A stretch of 13,148 bases of DNA from Funneliformis mosseae (GCA_910592005.1 CAJVPP010002917.1:1-13148); one strand, 5' to 3'. Shown: positions 1-8,480, counted from the stretch's first letter. Notes: generated by a model not told the origin, from the sequence alone. Program-made: numbers and translations.

Positions 1-1025
1 AGTTATTAATGCAATTATTATTTTAGTTAAATTCCATTTTTCAAAAATTTCTATTAAAAGTTGTGATATAATTTCTCCAATATAAGGATATAGAATCTGT
101 TTTAGTTCTAAAAGTACTTTCTTAGATTTTCAATCTATTGATATCCAAGAACATATTATATCAATATATCCTTGTTTTGCTCTACTTGTCTAAAAATCTA
201 TAGTTATAGAAGCGGCAATATAATCACTTTTTAATAATTTATTAAGTTGTATACAACTTCATATATATTTACTAATTATAATTTTAATTGTTTTATCACA
301 AAGAACAATAAAATTCTTATCAAGAGAATATAACAAATTATGAAAACTTTTGCAATTTAAAATATTAAATACTTGATTATTATTCAAAATGAATTCTATT
401 AATAATTGACAGATTCTTTATATTCTTCTTCTTTTTTTTAATTGTTGATTTTTAATTGCATCTCATATATCTAATTTGGTTGAAGATTTTTTCTCATTTA
501 GTTCATTTAGTTTATATACCTTATGAATTTGTGCAAAATGACTAATTAAATTTGATATTATAAAGCTATCATTATAAGAAATATTATATTCTTTATCATT
601 ATATATAATAACAGCACATGTAGATATAATTAAGTTTTCTGAATGATTAAAGTAATGCTATATAAAACTACCTTCTTTTGATATTTTTCTTTCAGATATT
701 AAACTTGTAGTAATAATAATATCACTTTTATTTTTTTCATTTTATTATATACTTCCTCTTGTTCCTGTTATACAACTTTTTTTCTTATATTAGCTGTTGC
801 TTTTGTTTATCTTTTTACTTTTTTTGTTGATTTTTTTTTATTAAAATGTTGTAATTTAAAAGGAAGTTGAAGTATTTCAGTATCTGAATACTTTAATCCC
901 TCTTACTCTTCATATTCCTCTTCAGTTCTTTCATTTTCACTTAGAATATAAATATATTCATCATTATCAAAATTTCTAGAGAAACACTTTCTATTTAAGT
1001 TTGAAGGTCCTGCGTGACTGCTCAT
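1..1025 (-). pseudogene. hAT-family transposase remnant with BED zinc finger, cut by the window edge
   Basis: Cut-and-paste DNA transposase, decayed. The minus strand opens with ATG at 1025-1023 (MSSHAGPSN), followed by an acidic stretch and a Lys-rich stretch. From about 720 down to 1 a single frame reads as a hAT protein: a BED-type finger (CAVI near 616-605, then HFAQIH near 546-529), a middle region ending ...KLLKSDYIAASITIDF, then TSRAKQGYI and a later EIFEKWNLT block. The Asp in TIDF matches the first catalytic Asp of hAT enzymes, which normally sits just before a Trp-Thr-Ser. In-frame stops lie at 658-660, 463-465, 418-420, 259-261, 190-192 and 130-132. The first ~100 codons are one base out of frame with the rest and carry more stops. 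The C-terminal half, with the dimerisation domain, lies outside the window. Family assignment is from motif recognition, not from a search. Confidence 0.72.
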
Positions 1026-1604
1026 TATTCTTAAAGAAGTTAGAAAGACCAAAGATCATTTATTATTTATCAGATGTTATTTTAACTAATTTTTAACCAG
1101 GATTTCCTGATTTTGTGAAACATTTATTCAATTGAAATTAATAAGGCTAGATTGCCAATGTAAAAATTTCAGTGCGATAATTCATGATATTATTTTTATT
1201 TCGGATAAACAAATTAAAGTTGTACATGATAAATCGTTTGTGTTTAAATTAGTTAATTGCTTTAGAATTCCTTAAGACAAATATAAATAATTAAAATTTC
1301 ATTCATTAATTTTAAACCACAAATATAAGATCGATTTTTCAGTTTGCATGCATAATAGCATCGAAATTTTGAAATGACCCGTGATCTACCTTTATTTTAT
1401 TAATTACAATATGAAATTTGAACAAAAATACCTGGTATTTATTTTTAATGTAAAAAAATAATTATTTTATAACTACATTTTATATAATTATAAATTCATT
1501 TTCTAAACTCTAAAGATTTTAGTTACTACGCCTTTTCAATTAATTATTAAGAATTACTGCGTAACTAATTTTTATAAAATGTTAATATCTTGAGTGTAGA
1601 ATGC
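1026..1604. other. 5' untranslated or internal region of the hAT element, no gene
   Basis: AT-rich sequence between the transposase start and the CTCGAGT array. I see no ORF of note on either strand. If the array is the element's end, this stretch belongs to the transposon and would hold its promoter. A short inverted repeat, cagga-tt-tcctg, lies near 1098-1109. Confidence 0.35.
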
Positions 1605-1736
1605 ACTCGAGTAATTCAAATAGTTAATTCGAGTAAGAATTCGAGTAGTGAACTCGAGTATATATAATTCGAGTCTACTCGAATCAAAATTTAACTCGAG
1701 TTGACTCGAGTTACACGAATACGAGTCCAGTCTCTA
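1605..1736. repeat. CTCGAGT-motif array, probable hAT subterminal repeats and element end
   Basis: About ten copies of an 8-base motif of the form A(C/T)TCGAGT or its reverse sit in 122 bases: 1605, 1627, 1639, 1652, 1667, 1677, 1694 and 1704, plus degenerate copies at 1713 and 1719. CTCGAG is self-complementary, so the motifs read on both strands. The array ends at tacgagtccagtctcta (1720-1736). Read from the other strand this gives a TAGAGACTGGACTCG-like start, which resembles a transposon terminal repeat. hAT transposases are known to bind short subterminal repeats. The position upstream of the transposase ATG and pointing outward fits the 5' end of that element. The other end is outside the window, so no target-site duplication can be checked. 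Confidence 0.5.
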
Positions 1737-2230
1737 TTTACTAGTGCTAATAAAACTTAAAATCATCTTCAAACCTTTAAAAATAATTTTTAAAAAGTTA
1801 AAGAAAATTTCATTTTAATTGACTTATAATATTATATTAATTTTTAATAATCATTATTTTCTTTTTATAATTATTATATATAAATTTTAAATTAATAATT
1901 AAAATTATAAATAATAACTTTTTTTTTATTATATGCTGTATATTGTATGCTATTTTTTTGAAAACTAATTAGGATTAATTAAACCAATTAGAACTTTTAA
2001 TAACCTACTTGGATTTGAAAGATGAATTAAAAAAGCCATCAACATAGAAAATAATAAATGTAAAACTGAGTTATGCTTTCGGATTAATTACTTCGACATT
2101 ATTTTGTAAAAAACTGAGATTACTTATTTTTATTATATTGCGACTAAAAAATTATATTTCTCCAAGTATCGCAAAATACAAATACATTATTAACGATGTT
2201 GCAATGATTAACCTATTTTCTACTTTAATA
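1737..2230. other. AT-rich intergenic spacer, 3' flank of the ATPase gene
   Basis: Very AT-rich with many A and T runs. I see no coding potential, tRNA or clear repeat. It holds the 3' untranslated region and polyadenylation signals of the minus-strand gene ending at 2231, but no single signal stands out in such AT-rich DNA. Confidence 0.4.
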
Positions 2231-2305
2231 TTACAAAATTTCATATTTCTTTAACATCTCTAAGAAACTTTGCATATAAACTATTACGAACGATGAAAAA
2301 TGACG
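2231..2305 (-). CDS. Exon 13: last short exon of the sacsin-like ATPase gene
   Basis: After a 74 bp intron (2379-2306, GTAAGT...CCCAATAG) the phase-0 continuation reads RHFSSFVIVYMQSFLEMLKK and ends with YEIL and a TAA at 2233-2231, 24 residues in all. The FSSF-x-x-x-YM pattern directly after a HExxH segment is what I know from the end of this family, and it defines the true 3' end. A gene model without this exon would run into the intron after HNSTHE and end at VSMI. Confidence 0.75.
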   Translation of the reverse strand, partial: RHFSSFVIVYMQSFLEMLKKYEIL

Positions 2306-2379
2306 CTATTGGGAAAATAAGAAATAACGAATTAATTTTAATCAATTGTTACAAAATAATAATTTTAAATCATACTTAC

Positions 2380-3915
2380 TTCATGCGTGGAATTATGTTC
2401 AGTAGTAAAATTGTGCGCTAATTCATGACAAGCTGTTATGAACCAATAGGTCATGGCATTACTTGTAATTTTAATACTACTTTCTTCTTCATGTAATTCA
2501 AGATAAATTTTTAAATTGAAATACAATGCTTTTCCTCTATTAAATGCAATTGAACTTGAATCCTTATCATAAAATACATGGATAGCTTCATGTTTGAGTT
2601 GAAAAACCTCTGCAAGTCTTTTTAGGATATTCACGAAACGGGTCAAAGGATCTTTATGTGTTTGAAATAAATTTTCCGTTTGAACATAATAAATTTTAAT
2701 CCCTTGTAATACTCCGGTCTTGGGTAATAAATTATCTAAAATGATATAATACTTCAATGTTAACGGATGAAAAACTAACAATATAATTATATAATTATTA
2801 GAATATATGCTCATACCAGGTATAATTTCGCAATAGCATGGTTGGCTTTCATTACTTATATTGACAATTTGGACTCTGGTACTATCGATGACATCTCCCG
2901 AGTTAGAGCGGCAAGCATTAATAGCATCCTGTAGTAGATTTTTAGGTGTAATAGCTATAACAGCTGTAATAACTGGATTGTAACGATGATTCGTCAGACC
3001 AATGATCTCAGCAAAACCACCTTTTCTATTATTTTCTTGCTGATGATGTAAATTGAAGTTAGAGTTAGGAGATGTGTCGATACACGAAGGCGAATAACGT
3101 TGTATGCCAGACGTGTTGAAATCAGAAAGCAACTTATGACTTTGATTGTTAACATTAATATGGGGAGTGTTGATGTTAATATGAGGAGGAGTATTAAAGT
3201 GAGGTGATGTGTTAATGTTAATGTGAGGAGGCTTGTTAATGTGAGCATAAGTGTTAATGTAAGGAGATGTGTTAATGTTAATGTGAGGAGTCGTGCTAAT
3301 GTGAGAAGATGTGTTAATGTTAATGTGAGGAGGTGTGTTGATGTTAATGTGAGGAAGTAAATTAGAACGTCGTATGTTAGGAGAAAGTATTTAGTCTTTT
3401 AAGTCAGGTGCGTCAGGTAAATCAGTTGTATAATAAAAGGTACGTTGTAAGTTAGGTAAGTCAGGTATGCAATCAACTGGATATATTTTTGCCAATTCTG
3501 ATAAAGGTGTGCTTAAAATTGAATGGATATGCAAAACATTATCCGGTTTGTTTGAACTGTAGATATGCCTTGCTAAAGATTGTGCAATATCAAGAAGTTC
3601 TGAATTAGGTGTCACATAAAGAATCCATGAGTTCTTCGATTCCCTTTTAATGCAAGCAGCAATAGATTTTCTTTGAGTATCATAAGTTGTTAATGTATAA
3701 GTCGCTTCTATTTGTTCAACATTCCTAACTTTCAGTTTCTTAAGCCACTCTTCGTCTTTTTCTTTTTTAATCTCGTTCTGGCGACCATGATACAATAAGC
3801 GTGCTCTTTCCATGATCGTTTTTAATATCGTTCGAGAATTCTCGGTTTCTTGAGCAATCCCTGTTGGTCTTGCAGTTTCCGTTACAGACCCATTTAGTGA
3901 TTTACATCCTAAATC
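2380..3915 (-). CDS. Exon 12: in-frame stop, His/Asn/Pro repeats and zincin-like C-terminal domain
   Basis: A single 1536 bp frame from DLGCKSLNGSV (3915) to HNSTHE (2380), codons 1111-1622. It is open throughout except for TAA at 3391-3393 (codon 1285). Parts in order: a Lys/Glu-rich segment (ERARLLYHGRQNEIKK); a globular block (WILYVTPNSELLDIAQSLA); a Pro/Asp stretch ending PDAPDLKD; the stop; the repeat segment at codons 1298-1366; then the C-terminal domain with DAINACRSNSGDVI, AIHVFYDKDSSSIAFNRG, ALYFNLKIYLEL and WFITACHELAHNFTTEHNST. The last contains HExxHxxTxxH at codons 1607-1617, the histidine spacing of metzincin-like zinc peptidases without their usual Gly. Whether it cuts peptides is unknown. 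The exon ends at a strong donor, GAA|GTAAGT. Confidence 0.8.
3148..3354 (-). repeat. Coding minisatellite: PHININTS / PHxNTP units
   Basis: 207 bp (69 codons) of imperfect tandem repeats inside exon 12. Reading the coding strand, 8-codon units (PHININTP, PHININTS) mix with 6-codon units (SHISTT, PYINTY, AHINKP, PHFNTP) and end with PHININT and PHINVN. On the plus strand this is the run of gttaatgttaatgtgagga-like units. All unit lengths are multiples of three, so copy-number change keeps the frame. The encoded segment is rich in His, Asn, Ile and Pro and is likely a flexible linker between the middle region and the zincin-like domain. Histidines recur at regular steps, so metal binding is conceivable but unproven. 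Confidence 0.85.
3391..3393 (-). other. In-frame TAA inside exon 12
   Basis: TAA at codon 1285, with the same frame open on both sides. A C-to-T change of CAA is the simplest origin. The first AG after it on the coding strand is at 3297-3296 and needs a phase-2 donor. I found none in the last ~50 codons before the stop, so a local intron does not remove it. Confidence 0.8.
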
Positions 3916-3988
3916 CTGAATCGAAAAAGAAATAATCAATAATTAATAATCATATCAACTGAAATAAAGGCAAATATAAGTCACAAAC

Positions 3989-5356
3989 CTTATACATAGT
4001 TTTCAGATTGTCATTGTCAGGAGCTGTCAGCGGTTTAAAAACTTTTTGATATGCTTCGTCGTCATTTATGAAAATATTATTCGCTGAAGTCAATTGGTAT
4101 TCTATATTATTACCATCATGCTTTATAGCCGCCAAAATAGGTGCCTTCTTCATCTTTTCAAACAAATTTGGTTGATTGACTATTGTATACCGATAATCAG
4201 CGGCAATCCTATTCAAAATGTATAAATATGTTTCATATTTTCCAATGGATTTCCAAATATTACGTGATGATTTCACTAACAATTCGGCGATTTCTACTGA
4301 TGATGGTTTGGTTCTTACACCACAACTTTCCAGAAATTTATTGGCCTTTTCCCCAAAGTCGATAAATGTAAAAAAATCATTTAAACTGAAAAAAAAAAAA
4401 ATCTTTTAAAAAGTTAACCTTAAACCATTTTAAAAAATATATATAAGAAATTAATCATATACCATTCTTCTTGATCAAAACGATTAAGGTAGCAATTACG
4501 TGGATTTGTACGATTTATTCCACTAGGTCGAGTTTTATCTTCAATTGGAATAAAATTGTAACTAGCAAGAATCGTCCAATTAAAGCTTCCCCGTTGTGAG
4601 GCCAGAAATTCAAAGATTTCTTTCGCCTTATTCACATCTTGCGGTGGAGAATTAGTTAACATACTTTTGAGTTCTTCAATACTAGGATATTGACGAACAC
4701 CAAGTTGTGGCACTTTAAACCGTAAATCTTGACGTACAGCTTGGAAGTTCATGATCGTACATTCAGGGTTAATAAAACACTCTAAAGGCTTTGCGTAATT
4801 ACCCGGGCTCAAACAGGGTAAAAAGGCAACTTTAGTCTTGGCTGGATCATAACTTCTAGAATATTTTTCATTAAAATTATCAATAAAATATTTAAGAGCC
4901 TTTCTCGAATCGTTGGTTCAGATGATGCGGCTAATTCTAGGATAGTTTTAAGCGTGGGATATTCACGTAAACCAAGATCAATTAAGAATATTCCTACAAA
5001 TAATGTGTATATATATTAAGCAAAAACTAGAAAAAAAAATAATTATTATATAAGAAATTCAAAATATATATACCTTCTGGTGCACTGCGAAACCAAGTTT
5101 TTTTCCAATTAATTATTGGCAAACCAAATTCACGATATAGTGCTAGAGGTACATGTAAATCACGAATAATGAAGCGTTGGTTTTTTGAATTTGAATCTAT
5201 ATGATCTTCTTTAGGCCAGATGGCTGTAGTTTTTAAAATTTTAATTTCAGAATCTTTGAGATTCTTGAATTCTGAAGCGAGATATTTCACAATTGGCATA
5301 TGATCATAATTCGCTTTATTCTTAAGACGATCAAAAATGAGCTTTAATTCAACAAC
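3989..5356 (-). CDS. Exons 9-11: later middle region, with second frameshift
   Basis: Exon 9 (5356-5074, starts VVELKLIFDRLKNKANYDHM), exon 10 (4993-4463) and exon 11 (4385-3989), codons about 707-1110. Phases 1, 2 and 0 agree across introns 5073-4994, 4462-4386 and 3988-3916. Exon 10 opens with GIFLIDLGLREYPTL and then loses frame at 4901-4903. There the coding strand reads CGA GAA AGG, and one more A would give the continuing frame KALKYFIDNF, which runs to RFDQEE at the exon end. Exon 11 reads NDFFTFIDFGEKANKFLESC onward to NDNLKTMYK. The region contains repeated 'short Asp-Leu-Gly-Leu-Arg' type blocks (DLGLREYPTL, LGVRQYPSIEEL, CGVRTKPSSVEI) that look like divergent helical repeats. No enzyme motif was recognised. 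Confidence 0.72.
4901..4903 (-). other. One-base deletion in an A run (frameshift 2)
   Basis: The coding strand has GAAAGG where GAAAAGG would join ...PTIRE to KALKYFIDNF in one frame. It is the same type of lesion as at 6073-6076. Confidence 0.7.
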
Positions 5357-5436
5357 CTATAGATATTCAGAAAGAGAGGTTTATGTTAACTAAATACTAT
5401 GAAAAATAATTTTAATAATAGTTAGTTTTCGTTTAC

Positions 5437-7068
5437 CTTTCGAACGCCCAAGAGTTGCATTACATTATGAACACTTGAAGGTTTTTGAAATTGGATTTTT
5501 GGTAGGTCGGGGAATATATTAACATTTTGGAAATAAGCTTCGTTAGGAAATTTCATTCCAAATTCTGTGGGAATACATTTCTTTTGAACAAAAAGCTTTC
5601 GAATTATTTCCTTGTTATATTCTGAAGTTTTTTTAAGATTTTTTTCTAAAATACTATGAACTTTTTCAGCGAATATAGGGTTGACTTCCAAATTGGGATC
5701 GTTAACGATAAAACTCGCCCAGAAAACCAAAGATAACTCTGACAATCCCAAATATTGTTTAAGATCTTTACATTGTAAACTTTTAGAAATGATATATGGT
5801 AGAACTACAATCGGTAAATCCATATCTTTTGGGATTATTCCCAGATTCAAGAAATGATTAAATGTGTTTAAGGCTCGATATTTATCACCAATACGTATCA
5901 TAGCATATTGCATGAACTCTGATTTCTCTAAATTATTATTATTTCCATTTGACCTATAAAAAATCCACCATTCCAAAAGCTCAATAATTTCATCTTCACA
6001 AAGTCTTCGACTTTTCAATTCATGTAGAACCTCTTGAAAGGTTAATTTTTTTATAAGTTTCATTGCAAATGCTTTTCATATATCATATCTGAAACGACTG
6101 GAACTTTTTTTATGAATCCCGCCATTCTTGGATTAGGAATGAAAACACTAGATATTGGATACACCCCATTTTTTGACAAAATAGATAATTTTTGTTCTAA
6201 GCAATTGAAAAATTGAGATTCTATGATTTCTCCAACGCGTGAATTCGGCGTACTTTTTTGGAACGTAAAGTGTTTCAAAACATGTACTGCTCGTCTTTCA
6301 AGCCGTTTACGGGTTTTACTAGTATTTTCATTGTCAGATTCATTGTCAACGCCAGACGTTTCATTATAAATTTGTTTTATTTGACTCATTTCATCTTCAT
6401 ATACAATTCGACACAATGTTCCTGCTATACGTAGCAAGTCTTCGTTATATATAGCCAAAGTTTTTTCTACCAAGTCAATCGACTCTCGGTCCACCTAAAT
6501 AGCACAAGATGAACAAATTAATAACAAAAATCAATTAAACAAATATAGGTATACAGGTACATACAGTGGGAATTACACGAGCTGCAAAATTAGAACAACA
6601 TCCAGTGGTTTGATGAGTTGGAAACCCGATATAAATCTTTCCTTGTTCGGGATATGGAAGTAAATCTTTAAAGATTTGGGAAGTATTACCCTCAAATGAA
6701 TTGCCAAATTCAGTAAATATCATTTGGATATTTGTCTCTTTTGGAGGTTTCTTTTTAGTAATTCGCTCCATTTCTGTGGAAAACTTTTCATCGACTCCAA
6801 CATCTAAATTCCCACTTATCATTCTAAGAAATATGGATGTTTCTTCTGTATGATCATCAGCGATTATATTTGTTGGGATAAGCAATCTTTTTAACCTTAA
6901 TTGAACCTTAATAGCATCTACTGAAGTAAGCTTAACCAATTTTTGTGGAGTAAAAACGTCGAATCCAGATAAGTTCATCGATCTCGGTTTTTGCATTTCC
7001 TTTGACAGTTGTACCATCAATGTATTATTAAAATACACAGAAATTTCTCGGAGATTTCCCGAAAATCC
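5437..7068 (-). CDS. Exons 7-8: middle region of the sacsin-like ATPase, with frameshift
   Basis: Codons 186 to about 706. Exon 7 (7068-6565) begins GFSGNLREISVYF and runs to FAARVIPT; exon 8 (6494-5437) begins VDRESIDLVEKT. The boundary uses GTATGT and TTTAG and is phase 0. This part follows the ATPase domain in fungal relatives and is mostly helical, with many Leu, Glu and Lys; I know of no catalytic motif in it. At 6073-6076 the coding strand has four A where five would keep the frame. As written, the frame closes at a TGA (6062-6060) after IYEKHLQ, while the sequence continues at once in the next frame (KLIKKLTFQEVLHEL) to the exon end. No GT-AG pair nearby restores the frame, so this is an indel and not an intron. 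Confidence 0.75.
6073..6076 (-). other. One-base deletion in an A run (frameshift 1)
   Basis: The coding strand has AAAA where AAAAA would join ...SDMIYEK to AFAMKLIKKLTF in one frame. Without the base the frame ends at TGA (6062-6060). Confidence 0.7.
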
Positions 7069-7149
7069 CTATTTTTTTTAGTATATTAATGAATATCAAT
7101 GAGGTTGTGAATATTATAAACTTAAGAGGTACTTAAACAATAAGTTTAC

Positions 7150-8087
7150 CAATGAATTAGCCAAGAACCGTGTAAAATTTTCAACATTTGGAAACTAATA
7201 AACATAAATTAACGCGTCAAATGTTAGCTAAATATCAAAAATGGTTATGAATTATTTTCTAAAAAAAAAAAAAAAAAAAAAACCATACATCTGTAGGTTC
7301 TCTCATATCCATTAAAAATGTTGTCCAAGCCTGATCTTTATCGCCAGTTGATCCCAGTTTGGTAAATAATTGGTCTTTACGCCAATAAAAGGCCATTCCT
7401 TGTCCACCCGAAATAACACTATTCAAATATACCACGGGTTAGTCTCGCTCATTAAAAAAAGAAAACTTTTTTTATAACAACTTACAATGGGTTTTCACAA
7501 ACTGAAAACAACGAATAAAATCCTACGCCAAAAGCTCCTATCTAATTTATAAAGTAATAAGATTAATAGACAAAGTAATAACAAAAGAACCCATTAAGGA
7601 ATTTAAAATGTACTTTATGCTCATCAGGGTTTCCTTCGGCAATTCTCTTTAATCGATTCCAATCTTGAGGTCTGAAATCGTAACCATTGTTTTTGAAAAG
7701 AATTCGTATAATTTTATCTTTTAATATATTTTTATCCGTGTCTGGATTTGCCGTTTCAAATCTAATTTGTATACTTGAAGACTTTGCATCATCTTTATTA
7801 ACGATAAAATACTCAATCATAAATCAGATTATGAATCAAACTGATAAATCATTAAAAAAAAATTTGTACCGGAATTTTGCATTAATTCACGATAGATTAC
7901 GTATTCAGAAGAGTATCTAAAGTGAAAATTAAGCTGTTAATAAGTAAAAAACAATGAAACTGAGACCATTACAAAATTCTGTAACTTACCGAGCCAAAAT
8001 CTTGTCGATCAATAGTCTTTGGTTGACTTCGACGCGTTCCTCACCAGAATTCGAAAGAACATTATTTCTAATCGCGTCTAAGGACAT
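7150..8087 (-). CDS. Exons 1-6: N-terminal GHKL (HSP90-like) ATP-binding domain
   Basis: Codons 1-185, all intact. After an N-terminal helix (residues 1-33, EVNQRLLIDKILAR) comes the N-box YRELMQNSDDA (41-51), with the Glu, Asn and Asp that bind magnesium-ATP and activate water in this fold. NNGYDFRPQDW (83-93) takes the place of the usual D-x-G-x-G loop, and IGAFGVGFYS (109-118) is the glycine-rich lid motif, as in sacsin. GGQGMAFYW follows. Splice points: the N-box is split between exons 2 and 3 (intron 7869-7793), and K108/I109 sits at intron 7613-7542. Exon 6 is a 45 bp micro-exon (7194-7150) coding FPNVENFTRFLANSL; without it the conserved LANSL-GFSGNLRE junction is lost. The intron 7288-7195 carries a run of 22 A on the plus strand (T on the coding strand). 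Key residues are present, so ATP binding looks possible. Confidence 0.85.
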
Positions 8088-8480
8088 TTGGATTTATTAG
8101 AATGAAAGTACAGTACTTTATTTTTTTTTGAAATTTTAATGTATTTATTACAATGAACCATATTTATTGTTGCCTAAAAAGGAACTGGTTCATAGTGGGC
8201 GTTAATTACCGAAAATCGATCAAATTTTTGGCGCAGCAACCCTTAAATTGTAACGTTACTTTTTTTTTTCCGATCCGAATGATCCAATTTCGGTTGATGC
8301 AAAATCTGATGCAAATATGATTGGCCGAAATTTGTATTCACCAGAAAAATAGCAGACCGAGGAGCCAATCAAAAATTTCTTTTTTTTTTCGTAGTTTCGC
8401 GAAAAAGTTCGCTTTTACTTTCTAGACCTTCTCAAGGTCCTCCCTTACTTCCCAAAATTCCATAACAAAGACAGTCTTTA
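8088..8480. promoter_or_regulatory. Probable promoter region of the ATPase gene, with CCAAT boxes and inverted repeats
   Basis: Less AT-rich than its surroundings. It holds CCAAT at 8284-8288 and 8363-8367 and the reverse form ATTGG at 8320-8324. An 8 bp perfect inverted repeat, aatttcgg (8286-8293) with ccgaaatt (8325-8332), overlaps the first CCAAT. Two T10-type runs end in CG or CCG (near 8260-8270 and 8381-8391). A 15-base palindrome, aaagtac-a-gtacttt (8105-8119), lies 18 bases upstream of the start codon, so probably in the leader. No TATA box for the minus-strand gene is convincing. These are sequence patterns only; the transcription start is unknown. Confidence 0.35.

Larger units (their letters stand above)
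2231..8087 (-). pseudogene. Sacsin/HSP90-like (GHKL) ATPase of the fungal DUF3684 type, 13 exons, interrupted by three lesions
   Basis: Large protein with an N-terminal HSP90-like ATP-binding fold; a chaperone-like role is inferred from the fold only. Exons on the minus strand: 8087-7990, 7916-7870, 7792-7614, 7541-7486, 7418-7289, 7194-7150, 7068-6565, 6494-5437, 5356-5074, 4993-4463, 4385-3989, 3915-2380, 2305-2231. All 12 introns are GT-AG, 67-94 bp, with agreeing phases. The start MSLDAIRNNVL at 8087 was chosen because it begins the conserved N-terminus and leads in phase into the ATPase motifs. The reading needs one base restored at 6073-6076 and one at 4901-4903, and crosses a TAA at 3391-3393. 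With those allowed, the length is 1646 residues, in the size range I expect for full-length fungal members. Everything else is preserved, so this is a young pseudogene, or a working gene with sequence errors. Confidence 0.8.

Noticed and set aside
2994..3248. 84-codon minus-strand frame rich in Leu, Thr and Ile
   Set aside because: It is the repeat segment read in the wrong frame; the PHININTS frame joins smoothly to conserved sequence on both sides.
3148..3354. CRISPR-like array
   Set aside because: Units are 18-24 bp direct repeats without unique spacers and lie inside a eukaryotic coding exon.
3296..3450. Intron that would remove the TAA at 3391-3393
   Set aside because: The first AG after the stop needs a phase-2 donor. 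The only nearby GT donors (in CCA GTT and CAA CGT) are phase 0 and phase 1, so the frame would break.
4183..4409. Two plus-strand frames of 60-63 codons
   Set aside because: They are antisense to exon 11, which fits the conserved frame and splice phases.
5990..6100. Intron to explain the frame change near 6075
   Set aside because: The candidate GTTCCA to TTTCAAG is 72 bases, which does not change frame and would delete conserved sequence.
7261..7282. Run of 22 A as a retrotransposon tail
   Set aside because: It lies inside an intron of a minus-strand gene, where it is a T run upstream of the acceptor; no element is attached to it.
7687..7920. 77-codon plus-strand frame
   Set aside because: It is antisense to exons 2 and 3 with the N-box and ATPase motifs.
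8418..8432. Heat-shock element (ttctagaccttctc) upstream of an HSP90-like gene
   Set aside because: Only a partial match to alternating TTC/GAA blocks and over 300 bases from the start codon; too weak to call.
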